64,000 nucleotides of DNA from Blattabacterium cuenoti (GTDB lineage: Bacteria > Bacteroidota > Bacteroidia > Flavobacteriales > Blattabacteriaceae), in NCBI RefSeq assembly GCF_014252355.1, contig NZ_CP059217.1, positions 124,001-188,000 on the forward strand, read 5' to 3'. The notes under the pieces were generated by a model. It worked only from the letters and a program-made list of their open reading frames with translations, made no database searches and was not told where the DNA came from. Position numbers and translations under genes: made by a program. Of the stretch, positions 47,741 through 57,336 are shown in pieces. Positions within the stretch are counted from its first letter, which is position 1; each line of letters begins with the position of its first letter.

Positions 47741-48990
47741 AGCTTTGTAATTTTATTAGTTTCTTTAAAAATAATATTTATTCCGTTATCTATAGAAAAT
47801 ACTCCTAAAGCACCTATTCCATGACGACGCAAAGATAACATTTTATTTTTTTCTTCTTTATTTCCTAAAATAATCATATATGGTATTTTATTTTCTTCTG
47901 AATCTCTAATTTTTTTGTCCATTTTTTCGTTTCTTGTATCAATAAAAACACGAATGTTTAAATTTAACATTAAATTTAAAATTTTTTTTGCATAAATAAT
48001 ATATTTCTCACTTATAGGAATAATGACTACTTGATCTGGAGATAACCATAATGGAAAATTTCCTTGTGTATGTTCTATTATAATGGATAAAACACGTTCT
48101 ATTGAACCAAATGGAGCACGATGAATCATTACTGGACGACATTTATCATTATTTTTTCCAATATAACATAAATTAAATCTTTCTGGTAAATTATAATCGA
48201 TTTGAATAGTTCCAAGTTGCCAATTTCTATTTAAAGAATCCTGAACGAGAAAATCTAATTTTGGACCATAAAAAGCTGCCTCTCCATAATGAGTAATAAA
48301 ATCTAGTTTTTTAGCTTTAACTATTTCTAAAATATATTTTTCTGCTTTATTCCAATTTTGTTCTGTTCCAAGATAATAATTTTTTTTCTTAGGATCTCTA
48401 AGAGAGATTCTAACTGTATACTTAGAAAATTCTAAATATTTAAACATATTTAAAATTAAATCAATAACTTTTTGAAATTCTTCAAATAATTGATTTTCTG
48501 TACAAAATATATGCGCATCATCTTGTGTAAAACACCTTGTTCTTGTTAATCCTTGAAGTTCTCCACTTTGTTCATAACGATAAACTGTTCCAAATTCTGC
48601 GAAACGTTTAGGTAAATCTTTATAAGACCATTGTTGATATTTATATACTTCGCAATGATGAGGACAATTCATTGGTTTAATAATAAATTCCTCATTTTTA
48701 TCAGGTGTTTTAATAGGCTGAAAACTATCTTGTCCATATTTACTCCAATGTCCACTTGTAATATATAATTTTTTACTTCCAATATGCGGTGTGATAATCA
48801 TTTCATAACCAAATTTTTGTTGAATTTTAGATAAAAAATTTTCTAGATTTTTTCTTAAAATTACTCCTTTTGGTAACCACATTGGTAACCCTTGTCCAAC
48901 ATTATTAGAAAATATAAAAAGTTTTAATTTTTTTCCTATTTTTTTATGATCAATTAATAATGGATCGATCGATATCGAAGATTTATTCAT
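47734..48990 (-). CDS. thrS: Threonyl-tRNA synthetase lacking TGS and editing domains
   Basis: Only 418 residues, against about 640 in most bacteria. The protein starts at the class II catalytic core (motif 1 region GQGLPMWLPKGVILRKNLEN, zinc Cys in MNCPHHCEVYK, motif 2 ELQGLTRTRCFTQDDAHIFC, motif 3 with zinc His in MIHRAPFGSIERVL), and continues through the C-terminal anticodon-binding domain (about 315-418). Zinc ligands are intact, so aminoacylation is plausible. The N-terminal TGS and second-additional (editing) domains are absent: the ATG at 48990 is only 54 nt after the glpF stop, so they are not simply misannotated. Similar loss is known in some mycoplasmas. Serine mischarging risk is inferred. 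Confidence 0.94.
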   Translation of the reverse strand: MNKSSISIDPLLIDHKKIGKKLKLFIFSNNVGQGLPMWLPKGVILRKNLENFLSKIQQKFGYEMIITPHIGSKKLYITSGHWSKYGQDSFQPIKTPDKNEEFIIKPMNCPHHCEVYKYQQWSYKDLPKRFAEFGTVYRYEQSGELQGLTRTRCFTQDDAHIFCTENQLFEEFQKVIDLILNMFKYLEFSKYTVRISLRDPKKKNYYLGTEQNWNKAEKYILEIVKAKKLDFITHYGEAAFYGPKLDFLVQDSLNRNWQLGTIQIDYNLPERFNLCYIGKNNDKCRPVMIHRAPFGSIERVLSIIIEHTQGNFPLWLSPDQVVIIPISEKYIIYAKKILNLMLNLNIRVFIDTRNEKMDKKIRDSEENKIPYMIILGNKEEKNKMLSLRRHGIGALGVFSIDNGINIIFKETNKITKLL

Positions 48991-49044
48991 AAAAAGATAG
49001 TAAAAGTTACGTTTTTTTTAATCATATGTATCATAAATAAAAAT

Positions 49045-49785
49045 TTATGATAATAATAAATAAAACATTGAAGCAAAAATACTTCCAAAAATAGATCCTA
49101 ATATAGGAATAATTGCATAATTCCAATTACTACTTTTTACTTTATCATTAATTGAAATCAATGAATATACAATTCTCGATCCTAAATCACGAGCAGGGTT
49201 AATAGCATAACCTGTCGGGCCACCTAAAGATAACCCAATTCCTAAAACAATTATCGATGCAGAAAAAGATTTTAAATACCATACTAAATCAGGATTTGTA
49301 TGATCAATAGAACCAGATTCATCTGTTAAATGTAAAATTAAAAATATAAATATAAAACTAGTTAAAAATTCGCTCAATAAATTATAAAAAAAATTCCTTA
49401 TGGCAGGAATTGTAGAAAAAACAGATAATTTACATTCTTGATTATCAGTTTCTAAAAAATGATTTCTATATAATATCCATACCATAAATGCACCTAACAT
49501 CGATCCAATAAATTGAGAAATAATATAACGTGGAACTAAGTTCCACTGAAATTTTCCTACTAATGCTAAACTTATTGTTACTGAAGGATTTAAATGAGAT
49601 CCACTATATGGATAAGAAACTAAAGAACTCATAAAAACGGCTAATGACCAACCAATTGTAATCATTAACCATCCTCTATATTTATCATTTCCTTTAGTTT
49701 TAGATAGAAGAACATTAGCAACCACTCCATTACCTAAAAAAACCAAAATCATGGTTCCTATAATTTCAGAAAGTATGTTATTCAT
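49045..49785 (-). CDS. glpF: Glycerol uptake facilitator (aquaglyceroporin)
   Basis: 246-residue MIP-family channel with six predicted membrane spans. The first NPA motif is HLNPSVTISLALVG, a variant reading NPS, and the second is TGYAINPARDLGSR (NPA). An AEXXXTxxL-like start (ILSEIIGTMILVFLGNGVVA) is present. The NPS replaces the usual NPA in the first half-helix, a small oddity; glycerol selectivity is inferred from the glpK-glpD neighbours. 24 nt downstream of glpK. Confidence 0.92.
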   Translation of the reverse strand: MNNILSEIIGTMILVFLGNGVVANVLLSKTKGNDKYRGWLMITIGWSLAVFMSSLVSYPYSGSHLNPSVTISLALVGKFQWNLVPRYIISQFIGSMLGAFMVWILYRNHFLETDNQECKLSVFSTIPAIRNFFYNLLSEFLTSFIFIFLILHLTDESGSIDHTNPDLVWYLKSFSASIIVLGIGLSLGGPTGYAINPARDLGSRIVYSLISINDKVKSSNWNYAIIPILGSIFGSIFASMFYLLLS

Positions 49786-49809
49786 TGCAACATATTATTT
49801 TATTACAAA

Positions 49810-51315
49810 TTAATAAAAAAAATTTTTTCCAGAAGACCATGAACGAGTTGTTTTAACTGCTCTTTTCCATCCTTGTATTCTTTCTAATCTACTAGACATT
49901 TCTTTTGGTTTAAAAATACGTTCTAATTGCCATTGATTTTGAATATCTTTTAAACTACTCCAATAATTGACTGCTAATCCAGCTAAATAAGCAGCACCTG
50001 CTGCAGTTAATTCAGATATTTTTGATTTAACAACTCTAACATTTAGTATATCAGATTGAAACTGCATTAATAATTTATTTACAGTAGCTCCTCCATCAAC
50101 ACGAATTTCTTTAATAGAAATTCCTGAATCCGCTTCCATTGCTTTAAGAACATCCATATTTTGAAATGCTATACTTTCTAATGCTGCACGTACAAAATGT
50201 GCAGAAGATGTTCCTCTAGTTATTCCTACAATAGTTCCTCTTGCTTGTTGATCCCAATAAGGCGCACCTAATCCAGAAAATGCTGGAACCATATACATAC
50301 CTTCAGTATCTTCTACAGAAGAAGCAAGTATTTCAGCTTCATTAGAAGATGAAAGCAATCCTAATCCATCTCGTAACCATTGTATAATAGCACCAGCGAT
50401 AAAAACACTTCCTTCCAAAGCATATTGAACTTTGTCCTTAATTTGCCATGCAATAGTTGTAATTAAATTGTTTTGTGAAAAAACTGGTTTATCTCCTACA
50501 TTCATTAACATAAAACAACCTGTACCATAAGTATTTTTAACCATTCCTATTTTAGTACACATATGTCCAAACAGTGCTGATTGTTGATCTCCAGCAATTC
50601 CAGATATAGGAATTTTATGAGATAGAATATGCCCTGTTGTATATCCAAAAATTTCACTTGAAGATTTAACTTGAGGAAGCATATTTTTTGGAATGTCAAA
50701 TAAATTAATTAAATCTTGATCCCAATTGAGAGTATTAATATTAAAAAGCATAGTTCTAGATGCATTTGTAACATCAGTAACATGAATTACTTTTCCTGTT
50801 AAATTCCAAATCAACCAAGAATCTATAGTTCCAAAAGCTAATGACCCAGAATCGGCTTTGTTTCTAGCTCCTGGAATATTATCTAATATCCATTTTATTT
50901 TAGTAGCAGAAAAATATGGATCTATAATAAGACCTGTTTTATTTCTAATCATTTCAGTTAATCCATCCTTTTTTATTTGATCACAATAATTAGACGTTCT
51001 TCTATCTTGCCAAACTATAGCATTAAATATCGGTTCTCCTGTTGTTTTATCCCATATAACAGTTGTTTCTCTTTGATTGGTAATTCCTATTGATGCAATA
51101 TTTTCTCCTTCTAAATTTGCTTTTAAAATTGCTTCTAATGCTACTGAAGCTTGAGTTGACCATATTTCTTCTGCATTATGTTCTACCCATCCAGGATATG
51201 GATAAATTTGAGTAAATTCTCTTTGAGCAATAGAAATAATATTTCCACTTTTATCAAAAATAATTGCTCTAGAACTAGTAGTTCCCTGATCTAGTGATAG
51301 TACATATTGTTTCAT
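49810..51315 (-). CDS. glpK: Glycerol kinase
   Basis: FGGY kinase of 501 residues; the ATG at 51315 gives [20 protein letters not shown], the normal start (another ATG lies 6 nt upstream). Other motifs: [59 protein letters not shown], the [11 protein letters not shown] loop, [13 protein letters not shown] and [18 protein letters not shown]. It makes glycerol 3-phosphate for GlpD or for phospholipid. 24 nt upstream of glpF. Confidence 0.97.
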   Translation of the reverse strand: MKQYVLSLDQGTTSSRAIIFDKSGNIISIAQREFTQIYPYPGWVEHNAEEIWSTQASVALEAILKANLEGENIASIGITNQRETTVIWDKTTGEPIFNAIVWQDRRTSNYCDQIKKDGLTEMIRNKTGLIIDPYFSATKIKWILDNIPGARNKADSGSLAFGTIDSWLIWNLTGKVIHVTDVTNASRTMLFNINTLNWDQDLINLFDIPKNMLPQVKSSSEIFGYTTGHILSHKIPISGIAGDQQSALFGHMCTKIGMVKNTYGTGCFMLMNVGDKPVFSQNNLITTIAWQIKDKVQYALEGSVFIAGAIIQWLRDGLGLLSSSNEAEILASSVEDTEGMYMVPAFSGLGAPYWDQQARGTIVGITRGTSSAHFVRAALESIAFQNMDVLKAMEADSGISIKEIRVDGGATVNKLLMQFQSDILNVRVVKSKISELTAAGAAYLAGLAVNYWSSLKDIQNQWQLERIFKPKEMSSRLERIQGWKRAVKTTRSWSSGKNFFY

Positions 51316-51365
51316 ACGCATATAACAAACAATTAAGGAATAATTTTGTCATAAAAACATTATAT

Positions 51366-52940
51366 TTATGGATAATAATATTGCATTGCTAATTTTTTAA
51401 AATTAGTTACTTGTAATTGTTCCCATTGTTTATCTTTTGAAAGTTCTTTAGCCATTAATGATGCAATTATTGGAGCTAATTCTATTGCTTTTTTAGCGTT
51501 TAGAAATAACAACCGGTATCTTCTGGCTAAAACATCTTCAATAGTTCTAGCCATTTCATATCGGACCATCCATATTACTTCTGCTTTAATGAAATAATAA
51601 GGAAATTTATTAATCAATGGTTCCCCCCATACAGGATTTTCTTTAATTAATTTTTGTATTATATATCCATTTGTATATGGAGCGATTTTATATGAAGAAA
51701 CAGATTTATGTATTTTAATTGTTTTAGTTGAAGAAGGAATATATTTCAAATTTCCTATTTTAATTGCTTTATTTACAACATCTTCAGCCATTTTTCTATA
51801 AGTTGTCCATTTTCCACCTATAATTGTGATTAATCCAGAAGGACTAATTATAATTTTATGAGACCTAGAAATATTTTTAGTAGTAATAAAATTAGATAAT
51901 TTATTAGAAACTGCAAGAGGACGTAAACCAGAAAATACACTTAATATATTATGTTTTTTAGGAACATTAATAAAATATTTTTCAAAAGTTTGTAAAATAA
52001 AGTTAATTTCCTGTTCTAAAGGTTTTGGTTCTAAAAGAATATTATCCAAAAAAGTATCTGTTGTTCCTATTAAAACATGATCATACCATGGAATACTAAA
52101 AAGGATTCTTCCATCAGATGTTTTTGGTATAACAATGGCATCTGAACTACTAAAAAATGATTTATCTATTACAATATGTGTACCTTGACTAGGTTTTATC
52201 ACAAAAGGTAAAGAAAAATTATCCATTCTAGTAATAGATTCTGAAAATACTCCTGTTGCATTTATAACTATTTTTGAGTATATACAGTATTCTTGTTGAT
52301 TTTCCAAATCATTAGCTATTACTCCAGATATTTTATTTCCATTTTTAATTAAGTTCTTAACTTTAAAATAATTTAGAGTAATTCCCCCTTTTTTAACACA
52401 TGTATTTGCTAAATTAATAGCAAACATAGAATCATCAAATTGGCCATCATAATATAAAATACCTCCTTTCAAATTATCTTCCTTAATTTCAGGAAATAGA
52501 TTTAATGTTTCTGTTTTGGATAAAAATTTTGATTTGCCAAAACTTAATGTTCCAGATAACCATTCATATGTTTTTAACCCTATCCAATAAACACATCCCA
52601 TTTTCCAATTAAAAATAGGAATAACAAATCTTTGTTTTTTAATTAAATGAGGTGCATTTTTTAATAGATATCCTCTTTCTTTTAATGCTTCATAAACTAA
52701 CTTTATATTTCCCTGAGCTAAATATCGTATTCCTCCATGTATTAATTTTGTACTTCTACTAGAAGTTCCTTTAGAAAAATCAGATTGTTCTAAAAGAAGT
52801 GTTTTATATCCTCTAGACGCTGAATCTAAAGCAATACCTAATCCAGTCGCACCACCACCAATAATAATAATATCCCAAATTTTTATATTCTTTAAAACAT
52901 TTAATAATCTATTTCTATCTAAAAAAACATCTTTCATCAT
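51366..52940 (-). CDS. glpD: Glycerol-3-phosphate dehydrogenase, FAD-dependent
   Basis: 524 residues, respiratory aerobic GlpD feeding electrons to the quinone pool. The FAD loop is IIIGGGATGLGIALDSASRG (about 25-44), followed by SSRSTKLIHGGIRYLAQGN, FDDSMFAINLANTC and NATGVFSES. The C-terminal domain has RRYRLLFLNAKKAIELAPII. Two adjacent ATGs (MMKDVFLD) at the start. It heads the glpD-glpK-glpF unit that runs on into thrS. Confidence 0.96.
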   Translation of the reverse strand: MMKDVFLDRNRLLNVLKNIKIWDIIIIGGGATGLGIALDSASRGYKTLLLEQSDFSKGTSSRSTKLIHGGIRYLAQGNIKLVYEALKERGYLLKNAPHLIKKQRFVIPIFNWKMGCVYWIGLKTYEWLSGTLSFGKSKFLSKTETLNLFPEIKEDNLKGGILYYDGQFDDSMFAINLANTCVKKGGITLNYFKVKNLIKNGNKISGVIANDLENQQEYCIYSKIVINATGVFSESITRMDNFSLPFVIKPSQGTHIVIDKSFFSSSDAIVIPKTSDGRILFSIPWYDHVLIGTTDTFLDNILLEPKPLEQEINFILQTFEKYFINVPKKHNILSVFSGLRPLAVSNKLSNFITTKNISRSHKIIISPSGLITIIGGKWTTYRKMAEDVVNKAIKIGNLKYIPSSTKTIKIHKSVSSYKIAPYTNGYIIQKLIKENPVWGEPLINKFPYYFIKAEVIWMVRYEMARTIEDVLARRYRLLFLNAKKAIELAPIIASLMAKELSKDKQWEQLQVTNFKKLAMQYYYP

Positions 52941-53021
52941 GGATTACTCTTCATATTCATATCATTCCATGTTTGCTATTTTTGGAAATCAATTTTTATT
53001 ATTAAAACAAAATAAGACGAA

Positions 53022-53029
53022 CAAAATTA
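53022..53029 (-). promoter_or_regulatory. Weak possible -7 box upstream of glpD
   Basis: Minus-strand TAATTTTG (TAnnTTTG) 81 nt before the glpD ATG, in a 111-nt gap to ffh that otherwise shows nothing. Chance match is likely. Confidence 0.18.
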
Positions 53030-53051
53030 AAAATAAATAAAATTTATTTGA

Positions 53052-54395
53052 TCATTCCATCATTTTTGATAAAAAATTTTTTATTATTTGTTGATGACTA
53101 GAATTAGCATTAATATTTTTCATAATTTTATTGATTTTTTCGAATTGTTTTATAAACTTATCTAAGTCAACTATATTTATTCCAGATCCCATAGCTATTC
53201 TTTTTTTTCTACTTATATCATTTAATATTTTTGGATTCCGTCTTTCATAAATAGTCATAGATAATATCATAGATTCTATTTCTTTAAATGAATTTTGTTT
53301 TGATTTTTGATTTTTCAAAAACATTTCCATTCCAGGTAACATTGATATAATATTTTTAATGTTTCCTATTTTTTTTATTTTTTGTATTTGATTAAATAAA
53401 TCTTCAAAATCAAAACGATTACTAGAAATTTTTTTATAAATTTTTTTTGTTTTTTCCTCATCAAATTGTTCTTGAACTTTTTCCACTAAAGAAACTATAT
53501 CCCCCATTCCTAAAATTCTATTTGCTATTCTTTCTGGATAAAACAGTTCTAGATCATTTGGCTTTTCTCCATTACTAATAAATTTAATCGGTTTACCAAC
53601 AATACTAGATATTGTAATAGCTACACCACCTTTACTATCTCCATCTAATTTTGTTATTACAATACCATCAAAATTTAAAACTTTATAAAAAGATTTTGTC
53701 GTATTTATTGCATCTTGTCCAGTCATCGAATCTACAATAAACAAGGTTTCATCTGGATTAGAACATTGATGAATTTGTTTAATTTCATCCATCATAATTT
53801 TATCAACAGCTAATCTACCTGCTGTATCAATAATAATCACATCAAATTGATGATTAATAGAATAAATAATTGAGTTTTTAACAATATCTACTGAATTATT
53901 TTTTTCCTTAAAAATTGGAATATTAATTTTTTTTGCTAATATTTCTAATTGATCAACTGCTGCTGCCCGATGAGTATCTGCAGCTACTAATAATGGATTT
54001 TTATATTTTTTATTCTTTAAATAAAAAGCTAATTTTGCAGAAAATGAAGTTTTACCACATCCTTGTAATCCACAAGTTAAAATTACAGTTGGTTTGTTTT
54101 TTGTTTTTGAAAAAGAAATTTCTCTATTTTTATTCCCCATAAGCACAACTAATTCATCATAAATAAGTTTTATTATAAGTTGACTTGGATGTAAAGATGA
54201 TAATACTTTGTGACCAATAGATTTTTCTTTGACTTTATTAACGAATTCTTTAGCTATTTTATGATGTACATCTGCATCTATAAGAGCTATACGTATGTCT
54301 TTCAATGTTTCTGCAATATTAACTTCCGTAAGTTTACTATTTCCCTTTAAAATATGTAACGCTTTATCTAATTTTTTTTGTAAATATTCAAACAT
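53052..54395 (-). CDS. ffh: Signal recognition particle protein (SRP54)
   Basis: 447 residues, GTPase that targets membrane proteins with 4.5S RNA. The N and G domains carry TCGLQGCGKTSFSAKLA (G1), DTHRAAAVDQL (insertion-box), IDTAGRLA (G3) and ITKLDGDSKGG (G4). The methionine-rich M domain (about 330-440) includes LPGMEMFLKN and the RKKRIAMGSGINIVDLDKFI segment that binds SRP RNA. No 4.5S RNA gene was seen in this window. 7 nt from argS. Confidence 0.97.
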   Translation of the reverse strand: MFEYLQKKLDKALHILKGNSKLTEVNIAETLKDIRIALIDADVHHKIAKEFVNKVKEKSIGHKVLSSLHPSQLIIKLIYDELVVLMGNKNREISFSKTKNKPTVILTCGLQGCGKTSFSAKLAFYLKNKKYKNPLLVAADTHRAAAVDQLEILAKKINIPIFKEKNNSVDIVKNSIIYSINHQFDVIIIDTAGRLAVDKIMMDEIKQIHQCSNPDETLFIVDSMTGQDAINTTKSFYKVLNFDGIVITKLDGDSKGGVAITISSIVGKPIKFISNGEKPNDLELFYPERIANRILGMGDIVSLVEKVQEQFDEEKTKKIYKKISSNRFDFEDLFNQIQKIKKIGNIKNIISMLPGMEMFLKNQKSKQNSFKEIESMILSMTIYERRNPKILNDISRKKRIAMGSGINIVDLDKFIKQFEKINKIMKNINANSSHQQIIKNFLSKMME

Positions 54396-54402
54396 AAATA
54401 TA

Positions 54403-56196
54403 TTATATTATATAATCAATAACTTCTATTCCTAATAAATTCATTATATATTTCAAAATATTTCCTGCAACATAAATAATATTTATACACATATTGCTAT
54501 ATGGTATATTTGATGGATTAAGTATTTTTTTAGTTTGATAAAAATTATTAAAAAGTTTAGCTACATTATAAACATAATTTGCTAATATAGATGGATTTAA
54601 TTCTTTTGCTGATTTTATTAATCTAACAGGATATTGATACATTAATTTTATCATATTTTTTTCATAAATATCCAATTTTACATTTAATAAATTTTCATTT
54701 TTTGTCAAAAAACAATAATCAAAAAATTTTTTTTCTATAGAACGAATTCTAGAATATGTATATTGAATATAAAGTGCTGTTTTCCCTTTAAAATCTATAG
54801 ATTGTTCAGGATTAAAAATGATTTTTTTTTTAGGATCTATTTGAAGAAAATAATATTTAATAGCACCTAATCCTAGTACTTCAAAATATTTTATTTTTTC
54901 TTGTTTATTCATTTTTTTTGAATTTATTCTTTTCAAACAAGAATTTTTAGAAAAAGAAATCATTTCTGAAATAAATTTATCTGCTTCTATTACATTGCCT
55001 ATTCTTGATTTCATTTTCCCTTCTGGTAATACTACCATTTCATAAGATAGATGAATTAATTTATTGACCCATGTATATCCTAATTTATTTAAAATTTTAA
55101 ATAAAATTTGAAAATGATATTCTTGTTCTTTTCCAACAATATAAATTAACTTATCTAAGTTATATATTTTAAATCTATTTATTGCAGTACCTATATCTTG
55201 TGTTATATATACAGAAGTTTGATCAGCTCGTAATAACAATTTTTTATCAAATCCATCTTTTGTTAAATCAATCCAAATAGAACCATCTTGTTTTTTTATA
55301 AAAACTCCATTTTTAACTCCTTCTTTAACTATTTTTTTCCCAAAATTATAAATTTTACTTTCATATTCTATATGATCAAAATTAATTCCTAACTTTTTGT
55401 ATGTTTCTTGAAATCCATAATAAACCCATCCATTCATCATTTTCCAAATTTTCATTATTTTATCATCTCCATCCTCCCATTTTTTTAGCAATGATCTTGC
55501 TAAGTTCATCATATAAGAATAACTATATTTTTTAGTTGGTTTATTATTATCATCATTTAAATATTTTATCCCATTTACACAATTTATTGTTTCAAATAAA
55601 CGATAATATTTTCCTACAAAATGATCTCCTTTAATTTTCATTGTAGTTGGTGTTTGATTATTACCAAATTTTATCCATGCTGCCATTGATTTACTGATGT
55701 GTATGCCTCTATCGTTAATTATTTGAACTTTTTTAACATTATAACCTACTTTTTTTAGTATTTTTGAAATAGATTCCCCTATTAAACTATTTCTTATATG
55801 GCCTATATGAAGAGGTTTATTTGTATTAGGAGATGAATATTCAACCATAATGGTTTTAGAAGAAATTTGAAAATTATAAAATTTATCATTCAACATTTGT
55901 TTTAATAATAAAAAATAATAATCATCTCCTAGGAAAAAATTTAAGAATCCTTGTAAAACAGAAAAATTTACTTTGCCTTTTAATTTTGTCTTTACATAAT
56001 TACCAATATTGTTTCCAATTGTTTCTACTGAATATTTTAATAATTTAGATAAAGGATATAAAATAATAGATATATCTCCAAAAGATTTTTTTAATGAATA
56101 TTGAAAATATAATTTATTACAATATTTTGTACTACCATATAAAACACATATTCCTTGCTTAGTTAATTCTTCTACAGATTTAAAATCATCATTCAT
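54403..56196 (-). CDS. argS: Arginyl-tRNA synthetase
   Basis: Class I synthetase of 597 residues. The HIGH signature is EYSSPNTNKPLHIGHIRNS (about 120-138), the KMSKS counterpart is EGKMKSRIGN, and the N-terminal additional domain and the C-terminal DALR anticodon domain (ending with YSNMCINIIYVAGNILKYIM) are both present. Essential. 11 nt downstream of ilvE and 7 nt upstream of ffh. Confidence 0.96.
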   Translation of the reverse strand: MNDDFKSVEELTKQGICVLYGSTKYCNKLYFQYSLKKSFGDISIILYPLSKLLKYSVETIGNNIGNYVKTKLKGKVNFSVLQGFLNFFLGDDYYFLLLKQMLNDKFYNFQISSKTIMVEYSSPNTNKPLHIGHIRNSLIGESISKILKKVGYNVKKVQIINDRGIHISKSMAAWIKFGNNQTPTTMKIKGDHFVGKYYRLFETINCVNGIKYLNDDNNKPTKKYSYSYMMNLARSLLKKWEDGDDKIMKIWKMMNGWVYYGFQETYKKLGINFDHIEYESKIYNFGKKIVKEGVKNGVFIKKQDGSIWIDLTKDGFDKKLLLRADQTSVYITQDIGTAINRFKIYNLDKLIYIVGKEQEYHFQILFKILNKLGYTWVNKLIHLSYEMVVLPEGKMKSRIGNVIEADKFISEMISFSKNSCLKRINSKKMNKQEKIKYFEVLGLGAIKYYFLQIDPKKKIIFNPEQSIDFKGKTALYIQYTYSRIRSIEKKFFDYCFLTKNENLLNVKLDIYEKNMIKLMYQYPVRLIKSAKELNPSILANYVYNVAKLFNNFYQTKKILNPSNIPYSNMCINIIYVAGNILKYIMNLLGIEVIDYII

Positions 56197-56207
56197 GAAA
56201 ATATATA

Positions 56208-57266
56208 TTAGAATTGTTTTAATTTAAATCTCCAGTCAAATGGATCATCAGATAAATTATGCTGTATATCCAATAATTTTTTCTTTAAACATATAGATAA
56301 TCTATTGTTATCTGGAATTTTTGGTAAACAAAATTTTTGGTTTTTATAGCCAATCATTTGAAAATAGTTGATTACAACCGCAGTCCCACATCCAAAAGCT
56401 TCTTGTACAATTCCTTTTTTTAATCCATATATTACTTCTGATATACTTAAATCCCTTTCTTGAACTTCTACTCCTTCTTTTTTCGCTAAATCAATAATAC
56501 TAGTACAAGTAATTCCTTTTAATATATTATCATTAAATTTTGGAGTTATAAGTTTATTTTTTATTAAAAAACATACATTCATAGTGCCAGATTCCTCTAT
56601 TTTTGTATGAGTAGATGAATCCGTCCATAAAAGTTGATCAAATCCTTCTTCTTTTGCTAACCTAGTTGGATAAAAAGATGATGCATAATTACCTGCTGCT
56701 TTCGCAAATCCAACACCTCCTGATGCAGAACGACTATATTGTTCTTCTATTTTTATTTTTAAAGGATGTTGATAATAAGATCCTACAGGAGTGGAAATAA
56801 TCATAAATATATAATTCTTAGCAGGTTTTGCAGATAAAATACCATCTACGGCAATAAAAACAGGTCGTATATATAAAGATTGACCATAATTTTTTGGTAT
56901 CCATTTTCTATCTATATCTATTAATCTTTCTAATCCATTGATGAAAATATATTCTGGAATCATTGGCATTTCTAAACGTTGAGCAGATCTATTCATTCTT
57001 TGAAAATTTGCTTTTGGACGAAATAAAAATACATTTTCATCTTTATCTTTAAAAGCTTTCATTCCTTCAAAAACTGCTTGACCATAATGAAATACTAGAG
57101 ATATTGGAGATAATATTATATTATCAAATGGTTTAATAACAGAATTTATCCATCTTCCATTTTTACATTCAGCATAAAACATGTGATCTGAATAATAATT
57201 TCCAAAAGACATATTATCTTGATTTATATTATTGATTCTAGTTTTAGAAATCCTTTTTATTTTCAT
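56208..57266 (-). CDS. ilvE: Branched-chain-amino-acid aminotransferase
   Basis: PLP fold-type IV transaminase, 352 residues from the ATG at 57266 (MKIKRISKTRINNINQDN). An in-frame ATG at 57344 would add 26 hydrophobic residues and overlap the E1 stop; the family start (FGNYYSDHMF) favours the shorter form. Residues: FHYGQAVFEGMKAFKDKD, the PLP Lys likely in GVGFAKAAGNYASSFYP, and the EESGTMNVCF cofactor motif. It interconverts leucine, isoleucine and valine with their 2-oxoacids, the substrates of a branched-chain dehydrogenase, which suits its place next to the E1 gene. Confidence 0.95.
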   Translation of the reverse strand: MKIKRISKTRINNINQDNMSFGNYYSDHMFYAECKNGRWINSVIKPFDNIILSPISLVFHYGQAVFEGMKAFKDKDENVFLFRPKANFQRMNRSAQRLEMPMIPEYIFINGLERLIDIDRKWIPKNYGQSLYIRPVFIAVDGILSAKPAKNYIFMIISTPVGSYYQHPLKIKIEEQYSRSASGGVGFAKAAGNYASSFYPTRLAKEEGFDQLLWTDSSTHTKIEESGTMNVCFLIKNKLITPKFNDNILKGITCTSIIDLAKKEGVEVQERDLSISEVIYGLKKGIVQEAFGCGTAVVINYFQMIGYKNQKFCLPKIPDNNRLSICLKKKLLDIQHNLSDDPFDWRFKLKQF

Positions 57267-57336
57267 GAAATAATCAATCTTTATAATTAAAACAAAAATA
57301 AAATTATTTAATATATTTTTAATGTAGTAAAAATTT

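Noticed and set aside
48991-49044. Remnant of the missing ThrRS editing domain
   Set aside because: Only 54 nt between thrS and glpF; too short to hold even a fragment.
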